Under the pieces are notes generated by a model. It was not told the origin of the DNA. It did no database searches and was given only the letters and a program-made list of their open reading frames with translations. This document shows positions 38,472 to 48,370 of a DNA stretch of 64,000 bases, in pieces. Both the position numbers and the translations under genes were made by a program. The stretch comes from Gracilaria gracilis. Its lineage: Eukaryota > Rhodophyta > Florideophyceae > Gracilariales > Gracilariaceae. The stretch is taken from assembly GCA_030374805.1 (NCBI GenBank), contig JARGSG010000123.1, positions 1 to 64,000 of the forward strand, given 5' to 3'. Within the stretch, counting starts at the first letter, position 1; each line of letters opens with the position of its first letter.

Positions 38472-39758
38472 ATGGCGCGTTTGGCCTCCCGCGTGCTCGG
38501 CGCGCTGCTGCTGCTGCTGCCCGCGCTGCTGCGCGTGGCGCGCGCGCACGGCATGATGTGCACGCCGCGCCAGCGCGGCGCGTACCACACCGACAAGTGC
38601 AAGCCGGACGTCGACATGGGCGGCATGGACGGCATGGTCACCGACTATTGTCCGCACTGTCTCAACGGCGGCGGCAAGGCCACCGTCACCGCCAACCTAC
38701 CGCCGGGCGGGTGGAGCGTGTACGAACCCACCAAAAACTTTTTCGGCACGGCCGATCGCACCGGGCTGTGCGGCGACGCAAGGGCCGGCGAGCCGCACCA
38801 CATGCTGGGCGGACGCTACATGCCGTACGCAAAGGTGCCCATGGTGTCGCAGTGGCGACAGGGCCAGACGGTGGACTTTGAGGCCGAGATCGACACCAAC
38901 CACAACGGCTACTTTGAGTTCTTCCTGTGCAACCTGGACGCGTGCGGCCGCGCCGACATGCACCCCGACTGCTTTGTCAACGGCCACTGCCACAAGCTGC
39001 AGCGCGTGCCGCTGGCGCGCTGCGAAACCCCCACCGCCGACACCATCCACGAGTGCGGCCCGATCGACGCGGCGTACCCGGGGCGCTGGTACGTGCCGTG
39101 CCGCAAGACGGTGCACGTGGGCGTGCACATTGTGGGCGGCGACTCGGGCACCATGCGCTACCAGCTGCCGCCCGACGTGCGCTGCGAGCACTGCGTCGTG
39201 CAGTGGTACTGGGCCACCGCCAACTCGTGCGCGCCGCGCGGCTTCAAGCAGTACTTTGTCAACTATGACTTCCCGTTCGGCACCACGTGCGACTCGGACG
39301 GCGGCGCGCGTGGCACGTATAGCGCCAACATGGCCGAGTGCGGCGGCGACGCCGTGCCCGAGGAGTTTTGGTCGTGCGCCGACGTGCAGATCTCGCCCGA
39401 CGGCGCCGCACCCGCCGTCGACGTGCCGGCGCCGGCGGCGCCGCAGCCGCAGGAACCCGTGGCCGTGGCCGTCGAGCCCGAGCAACAACCGCAGCCGCAG
39501 ACGCCGCAGCCGCAGCCGGACGGCTTCATGGCGGCCAGCGAGCAGTCTGGCGAGCACAAGCAGCAGGAAGAAGCCGCCGCCGCCGCCGCCGCCGCCGCCA
39601 CCGCCGCCGACGCCGCGCAGTCGTGCGTGGCGGAGGACCAAGCGTGCGACGGCAGCGTGGCGTGCTGCGACGCGCAGGGCGTGTGCGTGTACTTGGACGA
39701 CTCGCTGCGCTTCCGCTGCCGCACGTGGTGGAGGCTGGCGCCGCACTCGGAGCGCTGA
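38472..39758 (+). CDS. Secreted AA15-like lytic polysaccharide monooxygenase with C-terminal six-Cys module
   Basis: 428 residues. Start chosen at ATG 38472 because it yields a signal peptide (residues 1-25, Leu-rich, cut after VARA) that exposes His26, the N-terminal copper ligand of LPMOs (HGMMCTP). The second brace histidine is probably His144 in TNHNGYFEFFLC. Other AA15/LPMO_10-like marks are QGQTVDFEAEI, CEHCVVQWYWATANSC and EEFWSCADVQI; about 20 cysteines suggest many disulphides. Such enzymes cut chitin, cellulose or related glycans oxidatively outside the cell. After residue about 314 come a Pro/Gln/Val linker, a run of about 13 alanines, and a C-terminal module with C-x6-C-x5-C-C-x5-C-x10-C, the spacing of an inhibitor-cystine-knot fold, perhaps substrate-binding. 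Intronless, about 70% GC. Substrate unknown. Confidence 0.88.
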   Translation: MARLASRVLGALLLLLPALLRVARAHGMMCTPRQRGAYHTDKCKPDVDMGGMDGMVTDYCPHCLNGGGKATVTANLPPGGWSVYEPTKNFFGTADRTGLCGDARAGEPHHMLGGRYMPYAKVPMVSQWRQGQTVDFEAEIDTNHNGYFEFFLCNLDACGRADMHPDCFVNGHCHKLQRVPLARCETPTADTIHECGPIDAAYPGRWYVPCRKTVHVGVHIVGGDSGTMRYQLPPDVRCEHCVVQWYWATANSCAPRGFKQYFVNYDFPFGTTCDSDGGARGTYSANMAECGGDAVPEEFWSCADVQISPDGAAPAVDVPAPAAPQPQEPVAVAVEPEQQPQPQTPQPQPDGFMAASEQSGEHKQQEEAAAAAAAAATAADAAQSCVAEDQACDGSVACCDAQGVCVYLDDSLRFRCRTWWRLAPHSER

Positions 39759-39877
39759 GCGCCCGCCGCCGCCGTTGTATAGCATGGCAGGCGTGCGCGT
39801 TCGTGCGTGCCGCGCTTGCCGTTTTGTGTGTTCATACCTATATATGTAGAACTTTGCTTGTGAATATAGCTGTTAAT

Positions 39878-39896
39878 CATCATCATCATCATCACT
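39878..39896. repeat. (CAT)n microsatellite
   Basis: Six CAT units downstream of the LPMO gene, probably in or after its 3' end. Confidence 0.85.
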
Positions 39897-39955
39897 AAAC
39901 CAACTGCTGCTTTTGTATCGAAGACGTCGCCGCCTTCTTTATCGCCTTCAAGTGT

Positions 39956-40094
39956 TGTACCGTTGGTATCTACAACTTGTACACGTAGATGAATGCGCTC
40001 ACATCCGATGTGACCACTTGAAGACTACAAGTGGTCACATGACATTGGATGTGAGCGCGTTCATCCATTGCGCGTTCCAGGTACCAACGGTACA
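39956..40094. repeat. 139-bp fold-back element
   Basis: Outer arms TGTACCGTTGGTA (39956-39968) and TACCAACGGTACA (40082-40094) match perfectly. Inner arms of about 33 bp (39988-40020 and 40028-40065) match with one mismatch and a small insertion around a 7-nt loop. It could be a small non-autonomous transposon or encode a hairpin RNA; no clear target duplication seen. Confidence 0.75.
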
Positions 40095-40683
40095 CTTTTG
40101 CGTGGTTGCTCATCACCCACCCACGTGTCACTTGTGTCACAATTACAATTACAATTACCGCCTTGCAATCAAACAACGAGAACAACAACAACAACAACAA
40201 CGCTGCGCCGATGGCGTGTCCGCCTCCACACGTGCTCGTCTGCCGTCCCCGACGTTCACCTCGCCGCCAATCACGCGCCAATCGCGCGCCAATCGCGCGC
40301 CGCCCCAACGCTCCAGCAGTGCGCCACGTCATACCGTACTGAACCCCTTCCCCCCCGCCCCCATCGCAGCCGCCACGCCGCGCCTCCACCGTCCTTCGTT
40401 TCTCGCGCTTGAGCAACGGCTGCCCGTCTGCCTTACAGCTGAACATTCATTGCCGGAAAAAAGAACGAGCAACAACAACTTGAGCAGTCGGCGCCGTGCA
40501 AAAGTGCCACAGCGTGCCAGTCGGGGGGCGTGCCTCCACACGCTTCACACGCTTCACCACAAGCCCCCCATTGGCTCAGCCATCGCTGGCTCAAGCTTTG
40601 GCTCGCCGTCCGACGCATTTGCCGAAACGGAATGGCTCGCCGCCAACCACGCCCATAGCTTGAGTCGCAACCAAAACACCTAA

Positions 40684-40692
40684 TATAAAAAA
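40684..40692 (+). promoter_or_regulatory. TATA box before the broken zinc-finger gene
   Basis: TATAAAAAA about 130 bp before ATG 40816, a spacing like that of the intact paralogue (TATA 44729, ATG 44859). Confidence 0.5.
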
Positions 40693-40815
40693 ACAAACTT
40701 GGGTCTCTGTGACTTTCTCTGCTTCACCGCCCACTCACACGCCCACTCGTTCACACTCCGTTCTGCAACACTCTTCGCAACAAAACAACACCATCTTCAC
40801 CCGTTTGTGACCATC

Positions 40816-41520
40816 ATGTCTAGCCGTACCACATCTACAGCCGCCTCTTCCTCCTCTCACAGTCCCTCCGCCTTTCAAGCAGCCATGCACATTGCCAAAC
40901 GAATCACGTCTCTCAGTCCTGCTGCAGCTTCACCATCTTGTCATTGCTCTGGTCAGCGCAAAAGCTGCAAAGGCGCGCACTGCATGCCCACAGTCGGAAG
41001 CGACAGCAAGCCGAAAGCTCATGTACGACCCTCTTCGCGCTCCAACCGAAAGCGCTCCGCCTCTACTAGCTGTCACTCTTCAATTCTACCAGCTCGCGTG
41101 CACGCCAAACTCGTCAAAGTAAGTCACCTTCACCCCCGCTCGTCTCTTGTTCCCCTGTAATCGTTTCTAAACCCTCCCTCTCAACGCCTTCTTTCATCGG
41201 TCAGGCCGCGCACAAAATGGAGCGTGGGCTGCGTTGCAGCAGTTGTGGAACGGCTTTCGGTATCAAACCAAGCTAAATTGCCATGTCAATTCGGTGCATC
41301 GCGCCCGTCGGCCTCATGCTTGTGAGCGCTGCCAATCTTCGTTTCGACGCAAAGTTGATTTCGTCAACTAAACGCGCTTTTGTCGTGCATAAAAGCTCAA
41401 CTCACTGTCACCATGTGTTTGATGCCATTCCATGCCATGCAGTTGCTGAATTGCAAGCACGCTTCAGAACGCACCACCATCTCTCCAACCCATGTATTGG
41501 TTCTCTACTATGTACTACTC
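40816..41520 (+). pseudogene. Broken C2H2 zinc-finger gene, paralogue of 44859-45627
   Basis: ATG 40816 opens 101 codons (Ser-rich, beginning MSSRT), followed by a good intron (GTAAGT at 41119 to TCAG at 41204, 86 bp) in the same place as in the intact paralogue. Exon 2 keeps finger remnants: CSSCGTAF, then after a one-base shift YQTKLNCHVNSVH and CERCQSSF, then stops. Downstream bases up to TGATCAACAGTAAAGC still align with the intact gene's 3' flank, so the whole unit was duplicated. The truncated product may still be made from the intact TATA and exon 1. Confidence 0.7.
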
Positions 41521-42256
41521 TCTGATCAACAGTAAAGCGAGTTGATCTCATTACCGCCCTATAATTGTGTCTTTCTGTAGTGTTGCAGACAAAGCAGCTT
41601 ATCAAAAAGCACTTCGTTTGGTACCTCATCTCACGCCTCATCACTTCAACAACTAGCTGAAAACAAACCCACTGCTTTCTGCTTTGGTTCTTAGCATTGC
41701 TCTACGATTTCCTTTATTGAAAAAAGTGTTGGCTAGTGTACTCACTATAGCTATTTACGAGATGTATAGGAAAATGTGAGTACCTAGTTAGCATGTAGAG
41801 GGTAGTCAAGGTACAATAAACAATTCAAGTTTCATTGTTTTTACTGTTTTCTGCACTTTTTGCCAACAGTAAGTCTACTTCGAATGGGAGATTGTTGCAC
41901 TCGGTGGATGATGAGCAAAGAAGCTAGAAATTGGAGAACCAAAAGCCCCCCTCAAACGCATAGAATGCCTCTAATTTGTCCGCTACTATAGGCCCCACAG
42001 CCTCACAGCCGCGCTGATGCTGCACCACAGACAAAAGAACAGTTGACTGCGACTTACACAACAATGGAGAAACCTTGTGACAAGATATAATATATCAAGT
42101 ATTATACCAATATGATACTGCTCCACTGTAGGACCTTGGAGAGCTCTCTACCGCAAAAGGTTAGCGTTAATAACAATCGGCCCTCCGCGACCTCGCGGTC
42201 TCCAACCGCTTGCACCACATGCTACAAATATTCTCTTTCCGTCGCGACTCAACGTG
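41521..42256. other. AT-rich spacer
   Basis: The beginning is still homologous to the 3' flank of the intact zinc-finger gene (45655 onward). Nothing else seen. Confidence 0.5.
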
Positions 42257-43714
42257 ATGGCAATTCGGACCAACATAAGCGTGAGCGTCTTCAACATTAT
42301 CCGTTACCTCATTCTGGGTACTGGGCTTGACTTCATCGTGCGAAGGAGTCTTGACAGTTTTGAACACTTCCGTCGTCGCCTCAGCCTTTATCGCGGACAT
42401 TCGGTCTCTGTAGCAGGCCATCGCATAGACCGGTATAATACGCTCAAAGTACTGACAACTGGCCATCTACTGTCAGGCTCGGTGCTGCTGTTGGTCAGTG
42501 CTCTGGCCTACACCGCAGAGCTTGCGCTGGAGTACGCGGTGGACTCGAGCGCCATTCGTTATGCCATTCCAGGTAACGTGACACGCGTGGAACAAAGGGA
42601 AGGTGTCTGCTCGCGAGAGGAGATGATCGCAAGTGGAAACGCTCTGGACATTGCATTCATCGCCGATCAATGTGTCAAATTGGAAGACAACACTTACAGC
42701 TTCTACCGCCCAGTGTGGGTGAAATCAACAAGTTCGAAGGATAGAGTGAACGACGATGGACTGCGAGTGCTCTGTGAAGCCGTCGAGGGCAACATAATGT
42801 ACGAAGGAGATGGTATCTATGGCCCTTCTACCACCGGCAAGCGATCTCCAGAAGTGCTCGAGCTGATCCAGATGCTCAGTGAGAACTCATATAAAACAGT
42901 TGGAGATAAGTTTCTGCCGCTGTTCGTGATAAAAGTAAGTTCCAGCGATATATTGCAAACACTTTGGTTCGCTACGCCTTCAGAACAGTTTTCCCTCTCG
43001 GTTTTCTATGCGAATATCACCGGAAGCTCTGTGCAGTGCATGGGCAGCATCATAGCTGGCGTTGAACGCCAAGACACGTCGGTGGTGCAAGTGGTAGCAT
43101 GTATGGATGGTTTCGATGAGGACAGTTCGCTCGTTCTTACCTCTGGTTCGAGTTTCATTGAGGTTGAGTCCGACGACGATGCCGATGGTGTCAGCAATGC
43201 ATGGAGCACGCTGGTTGCGTTCGAGATACGCACGCGTATACCGCGGTTCTTCAAGGGAATCAGAGCAGATGATTCCAGCTCTCGAGCGAACGCGGAAGGT
43301 TATTCTTCGTTTCTTGCGCGCTCCTTCCCGCAAGACGTGGTCACCCTCAACAAATACGCAATCGCGTATCGATTTTGCGATGATATTCCGCTGCCGGTAA
43401 GGAATGGTACATTTTGGGAAGAAGAATATGAATTCGCGAGCTCAGAGGTGCGAGTGACGGCGACGGTGGAAGAGTGGGCGATCGTGCTGGCAGTTTGTTG
43501 GGTGATGGTGGTGACGGTGGCGCATTTGCTGGTGTCGTTGGTGGCGGCTCGGAAGAACATGCCCGACAAGGTGCTCGGGGAACAAGATATTCTTCTTCGG
43601 TGGGCGGCAGAGAACGAAGGGAAGCAGATGGAAGGAAGGGGGACAGTGGCGCTCTTGTCTGTTGAGGGAGGAGCAAAGGGCGGGCGCATCACTGCAACTC
43701 TGAAGCGTGCATGA
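42257..43714 (+). CDS. Two-pass membrane protein, unknown family
   Basis: 485 residues from ATG 42257. A hydrophobic segment at about residues 72-96 (SGSVLLLVSALAYTAEL) and a second near the C-terminus (about 410-435, AIVLAVCWVMVVTVAHLLVSLVAA) enclose a domain of about 310 residues with several cysteines (GVCSREEM, DQCVKL, VLCEAV, VQCMGS, VACMDG, RFCDDI) and N-x-S/T sites, so this part is probably outside the cell or in the lumen. The short tail is charged with LGEQDILLRWAAENEG. Codon use and length support a real gene. I do not recognise the family; it may be lineage-specific. Confidence 0.75.
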   Translation: MAIRTNISVSVFNIIRYLILGTGLDFIVRRSLDSFEHFRRRLSLYRGHSVSVAGHRIDRYNTLKVLTTGHLLSGSVLLLVSALAYTAELALEYAVDSSAIRYAIPGNVTRVEQREGVCSREEMIASGNALDIAFIADQCVKLEDNTYSFYRPVWVKSTSSKDRVNDDGLRVLCEAVEGNIMYEGDGIYGPSTTGKRSPEVLELIQMLSENSYKTVGDKFLPLFVIKVSSSDILQTLWFATPSEQFSLSVFYANITGSSVQCMGSIIAGVERQDTSVVQVVACMDGFDEDSSLVLTSGSSFIEVESDDDADGVSNAWSTLVAFEIRTRIPRFFKGIRADDSSSRANAEGYSSFLARSFPQDVVTLNKYAIAYRFCDDIPLPVRNGTFWEEEYEFASSEVRVTATVEEWAIVLAVCWVMVVTVAHLLVSLVAARKNMPDKVLGEQDILLRWAAENEGKQMEGRGTVALLSVEGGAKGGRITATLKRA

Positions 43715-44728
43715 GATGAGAGCGATACGGCGACTTGAACCAGTCTGGGGATTGAGTCGGACTGATTGAGAACAGATTCTGGTAAAGCGAGAACAACAGA
43801 AGAAATGATCTTCGTGCGTTGATTATAGATACAAGGGTACCACACATTCCATTTCTCTCGTGCGAAGGTTGAAACAGTTTCTCGGTGTCTGCAGCGATGC
43901 GTGTGACTGTCAACTGTAGAATGAAGGTATCCATCCTACTGTAATTGCGCTACAATCTACAGCCCCACTGGCAATGGTGTGGAGAGGACAGAGTGGATCG
44001 ATGTGGCAGTTACCCTTGTAATCATATTCATCAAGTCTAAACCTCCGTGGTGGCCGTTGCAGTGTACGTAAAACTGTTACGACGTAATGCCTCATGCGTA
44101 ATACGTAGCATTACATGTCATTCACTCGTCATGGCACCTTTTCACAAACTGGAGATACCAATGTCACAGGCCATTCCGCTCTCGAACGGCTAAAAATTAC
44201 CTTTCGAGACCTGAAATAATATAAGAACACAATACGCAGACGAGAACAGCTCTCTCTTTTTTCAAAAAGTCTTCAGCAACAAGGCAGAACACGTTCTGGC
44301 TTTCCATGGATCCGTTTTGTCTTCTCTTCGTTCCATGAGAAGCGCTACTGCGAAGAACGGTGGAAGACAATGTAAATACATTCCAATCAACTTGCTGGCG
44401 ATATCGATACCTCAACTGAAAGCGATGAAGTGTAACAAGCACAGTGTCCGTCTAAAATTGGGCGACAACCAAGACAATTTGAGCTACGCCTCTCGCTTCA
44501 GAAAAAGGAAATTTATAGGTCAACTCGTTCTCAAGGGCAGCACTATTTTTGACACAGTAACGACGGTTTAGAGATCCCTCGAGTCGACGCGGATCACAAC
44601 TCCTTCAAGGCGCATTTGTCCACTTCTCCAATCTCAATTATGGAGCAAAGGACACCGAGGTCAGCACAAGGTGAAAAACTACGTAATAGCGCTACTCTGT
44701 TTTTTTCATATCTTGCGTTGCATCAAAC
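43715..44728. other. Intergenic region
   Basis: No gene supported. Frames up to 84 codons have no recognisable content. Confidence 0.5.
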
Positions 44729-44738
44729 TTATATAAGA
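44729..44738 (+). promoter_or_regulatory. TATA box of the C2H2 zinc-finger gene
   Basis: TTATATAAGA about 120 bp before ATG 44859. It argues against the further-upstream ATG at 44640 as the start. Confidence 0.65.
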
Positions 44739-44858
44739 AGGCGATCGATCGAAGTCTCAGCGATTCTTTTCTTCGCAGCAAAAGCCCATTTCATAAACAT
44801 TTCGCTGTCCAATACTGATCGAAGCAAGACGCCGCCATCCTCAAACACACCTATCAAT

Positions 44859-45627
44859 ATGTCCAGCCATATGAGACACGTTTCCTCCTCTCCATCCGCC
44901 CAACCCATGTGGCGCCCGGATCTGACACCCCCCACGGCGCTGGCATCCCTTGCTACTTCCCCTTACCAACGTACTCGCCCCACTGCGGAGGTGCCTTCCG
45001 GGTTGGTGAATACTGCCAAGCAGATTACTGGGCGAATTTATCCGCATGATGGCCACCCACCTTCTGCAGCAGCAGCCTCTAAGCATTCGTCGTCGAAGAG
45101 TATCAAGTATGAACGCCGCTCGGAAACAGTCAGAAGCGAAATCGAACGGAAAGCTCAACAAGAACGACATCGACGTTCAACAGCGAAGCGATATGTCTGT
45201 ATCCAGTGTGATGCCTCATATCGGTCTACTCGTGCACTTGGCAAGCACAACAACGTACGTGACTTACGATCTGTTAATTTTGTTTCTGCAATGATTTCTA
45301 AACTCTCCCACCCAATTCTTGTTTTGCTTCATGCTCTATTAGGCGACGCATAAAAGTGAGGGCAAATTGGTTTGTAGCATCTGCACAAATCGGTTTTTGA
45401 ATGGATCGATTCTACGTCGGCATGTGACTACGGTACACTTGAAACATCGCCGTCATGTCTGTGAGGTGTGCCAATCTTCGTTTGGGCAGAAAACACATCT
45501 GGACAAGCACGTTCGATCTGTGCATGGACGGAAAGCCAAAGTGGTATGCAAAACGTGTTTGGCGCCATTCAATAGAGTTGCTGAATTGGACGCACATATC
45601 AGAAAGCAACACCGTCTCCCCAAGTAA
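44859..45627 (+). CDS. Four-finger C2H2 zinc-finger protein (one intron)
   Basis: Two exons, 44859-45254 and 45343-45627; the 88-bp intron has GTACGT and CTATTAG ends and falls on a codon boundary. The product has 226 residues, probably a nuclear DNA-binding protein. The N-terminal 100 residues are Ser/Pro/Thr-rich. Four C-x2-C-x12-H-x(3-5)-H fingers follow: CIQCDASYR..H..H (split by the intron after its first His), CSICTNRF, CEVCQSSF and CKTCLAPF. Without splicing the frame stops after the first finger, which supports the intron. A decayed tandem copy lies at 40816. Targets unknown. Confidence 0.85.
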
Positions 45628-47503
45628 TGTACTCACTCTACGTTTTCATGTACATGATCAAAAGTAAAGCCAGACTATTGATCTCATTGCGATTTTATAG
45701 TTTTCCTTTTCTCTTTACTCTTTGTTTTACGCTTTACCCTTTGTCAGGCAGACATTGAACTCTGGACTCTATTCGAAAAGGTCCTACTCACAAAGGGTAA
45801 CCTGGTTTAGAGCTAATCAAGGAAATTTCTCAAAGCAAACCCGATTTTAAAGCATTCACAAGCGGTTTTTAGGCAGTTCGAACCTACCAATTGGTACACC
45901 TTCGAAATGTACTGCTTATCTCTTGTCGTGTACCTAGAAGTATTCTCTTCTGATAGCAAAGCTCCTACTGGGGTGGGAAACTGGCAATTAGCTCAATATG
46001 CTAATCGCAAAGCTCCTATTAGATCTTCAAATTTGTAACTCATTCTCTACAAAGTTATTGATAGTTTAATGGGAGCTCTTCCAGCTTGCAGTAACAAAAA
46101 TATTGGTATCAAAGTCAACAACACTCTAATCATTAAAAGGGAAGCTGAGAACAATGTTGTCAGTTCTGACCAAGCATCAAGAGTCCCTTGTAAAAATGGT
46201 CTTAATATATGACCAATGCATCCTCTATATATAATAACAACAGCGCACATTATGTGATTGTGAGCTGTATGTAGTGCAACAAGAATGGAATTTCCACGAA
46301 CGCAGAAGAATATTTTTTTGCACTGGATTAGGCTGAGTGGTTGATCGCCAGGTGGCAGGTGACTTGGCAGTCAGCTGCCGCCGTTGTGGCTTGTGATACA
46401 TGTATCCCTGGTTCACTCGCCCTGATCTACCGACGGCTTGGATGTTGCCGATCGTCTACGCCCTACTGCGATTTTCTTTGACTGCGAATCGCAATCGCGT
46501 CCACGCTGATGATTTTCTTCAAAATATTGTTATGTATGAAGTGATGCCCACCGATATTAGGGCTTTTCTAAGAAAACTTTGCCGTGAACACCTGCAAACC
46601 TCCTAGACAATCTGCGATTATTGACACAAAATTAGCTCCGCGTTATTTGCTTACCCAAACACCAATTAGTTAGATTTTCTGGGAAACAAACTGTGATAAA
46701 TTATGCGTTCCAAGTTCTGATAAATAAAAAAGACGATAAGGTTGTAATCCTATTCAATTACCAGACCTTTTACATCCGATACTTAATTAAAATAATGGAT
46801 ATGTCAGTAGCGTATTTACTCAAAGGTTAAAATTTTTGGTTTGGGAGCATTCTTGCTCTTTACGGTAAAGTTTTGGTTGCCTTCTACGATATATCCCGTA
46901 ACGAGCTGCATGCAAGTTTTCTTTAGCTTCAAATATAACTTGTTGGTACGGTAGTGATCTTATTAACGGTACGTCTCCAGAGAGAAAAAAATGCACCATA
47001 TGAAACGCCGCATATTTTTTTGCCAAAATCTATATACAATGAGCTAAATCTAGAACTACTGTCTTCTTCCTATATATAAACAGTAAGATAAGATTTAACA
47101 AAAGTGCCAAAATTATAACACAAGACCATTTTAGCATAAAACGGTAGTTTCTTAACAGATTTTTGAGAACTAAGTTCAGCAAGTCTTGCTGTGCTTTGGA
47201 TAAAAGTAGCCCCATTGTCCCCTAAGAAGGAGCTTTGCGATGTCAAGAAAAAAACTCTTTGCTTCTCGCTTTTCTCACGACCTTTTTAACATTATTTGTC
47301 AATTTCTCCTCGCAATTTGACCCATATACGAAACGAGACGGTACAAAACTACAATTGAGACGTTTTTATTAAGATAAAAAGTGAATACGGAACTTTCATT
47401 GACTTTCCATATCTTTGTTCCATACGGGACAAGAGCCGCGCATTACGCACTCACAAAGGCTTTCAGTATGGAAGAAAAGTCGTAGAAATGAATCGTCCAT
47501 CTC
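45628..47503. other. AT-rich gene-poor stretch
   Basis: No gene supported. It contains three copies of the dispersed word GGAGCTTTGCGAT: complement at 45953-45966 and 46004-46016, plus strand at 47229-47241. Confidence 0.5.
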
Positions 47504-47941
47504 TTGTTTCGACACTTATTTAACTCTCTGAATGGTTTTAAAGTCGGGGGAACATGGGATTCTCTCGCCCGTTTACTTCGAATAAGACAAGAACTTTTCA
47601 CATATCTGTTACTAATTTTTTTCCGGTTTTCTGAAACAGACTTTATCGTAGACTATGTCATGGAAATTGAGAAGCTCTTTAAAATGTCATATGTAACGGA
47701 AAAGAATAAGCTTTTTAAAACTTTTCCGTATTCTCGATATGCAACTGATGTTTTATTATTGCAAGGGTTAAATCAACCACAGTGTTCAAAGGAAGGCGGC
47801 CAAAAATTCAAAGCACAAACTATATGGACAATATGTGGAAGTGTGAGCGCTATCGTGTGGATTGGCTATAAATGGCTACGATCGCCAACCGTAGCGGATG
47901 CATCCATTTTAAAGGAAAACCTCGAATTTCATTTGGAATGA
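47504..47941 (+). pseudogene. Probable transposase remnant (DDE_Tnp_4-like)
   Basis: A 145-codon frame includes GGTWDSLARLLRIRQELFTYL, KTFPYSRYATDVLLLQ and EGGQKF, a pattern I associate with transposase-derived proteins of oomycetes and algae. The second half drifts away from it, and no start-to-end domain remains. Recognition rests on memory of the pattern. Confidence 0.4.
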
Positions 47942-48176
47942 AGCTGATCTACACGCCGTTCTTGGTGACGGACTGCCAGGGGCGCACGCGCAAGCCGCTG
48001 CGCTACGTGCGCGACTCGTAGTTCGGAGGAAAAGTGCGTGCGCAGGGCGCTGCCGTACATCTACTCGTTCGCGGACGGTGACATCCCGTTCTGTAAGCAC
48101 TTGGCGGCCGGGCAGGCGCCGGCGACGCAGATCTCGCGCACGTCGCTGCGGGTGCTTAGCAGGTGTAGCGACATGT
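47942..48176 (+). pseudogene. GC-rich fragment of an unrecognised gene
   Basis: An abrupt GC-rich patch in AT-rich DNA. One frame reads LIYTPFLVTDCQGRTRKPLRYVRDS to a TAG; after a shift the next reads EEKCVRRALPYIYSFADGDIPF and on to QISRTSLRVLSRC then TGA. Both have the codon style of the GC-rich genes. This looks like a captured or duplicated exon broken by a frameshift. Source gene not identified. Confidence 0.5.
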
Positions 48177-48236
48177 GACGGCGGGCGCGTTACAGTTCCT
48201 AAACTCGGATGCTCCACACGGCGGACAACGAGACTT

Positions 48237-48370
48237 GCGTGGCTGCCGAGGGCGACTGAGCACACGGGGTGAGAGTAAGAAGTCCAAAGTACTGTATGGC
48301 CAGTGGCGTGGTTGCCGAGGGCGACTGAGCACAAGGTGCGGAGTAACAAGTTCAAGTCCAAAGTACCTTT
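48237..48370. repeat. 69-bp tandem duplication
   Basis: Units start at 48237 and 48306 (GCGTGG-TGCCGAGGGCGACTGAGCACA ... AAGTCCAAAGTAC), about 85% identical. Confidence 0.75.

Noticed and set aside
38697-39785. 362-codon minus-strand frame opposite the LPMO gene
   Set aside because: Composition is a mirror of the LPMO codons (Arg/Val/His-rich) and no motif is present.
44578-44588. Overlapping XhoI and SalI sites resembling a cloning linker
   Set aside because: Eleven bases of restriction-site sequence within otherwise ordinary genomic DNA; chance is likely and no vector sequence adjoins.
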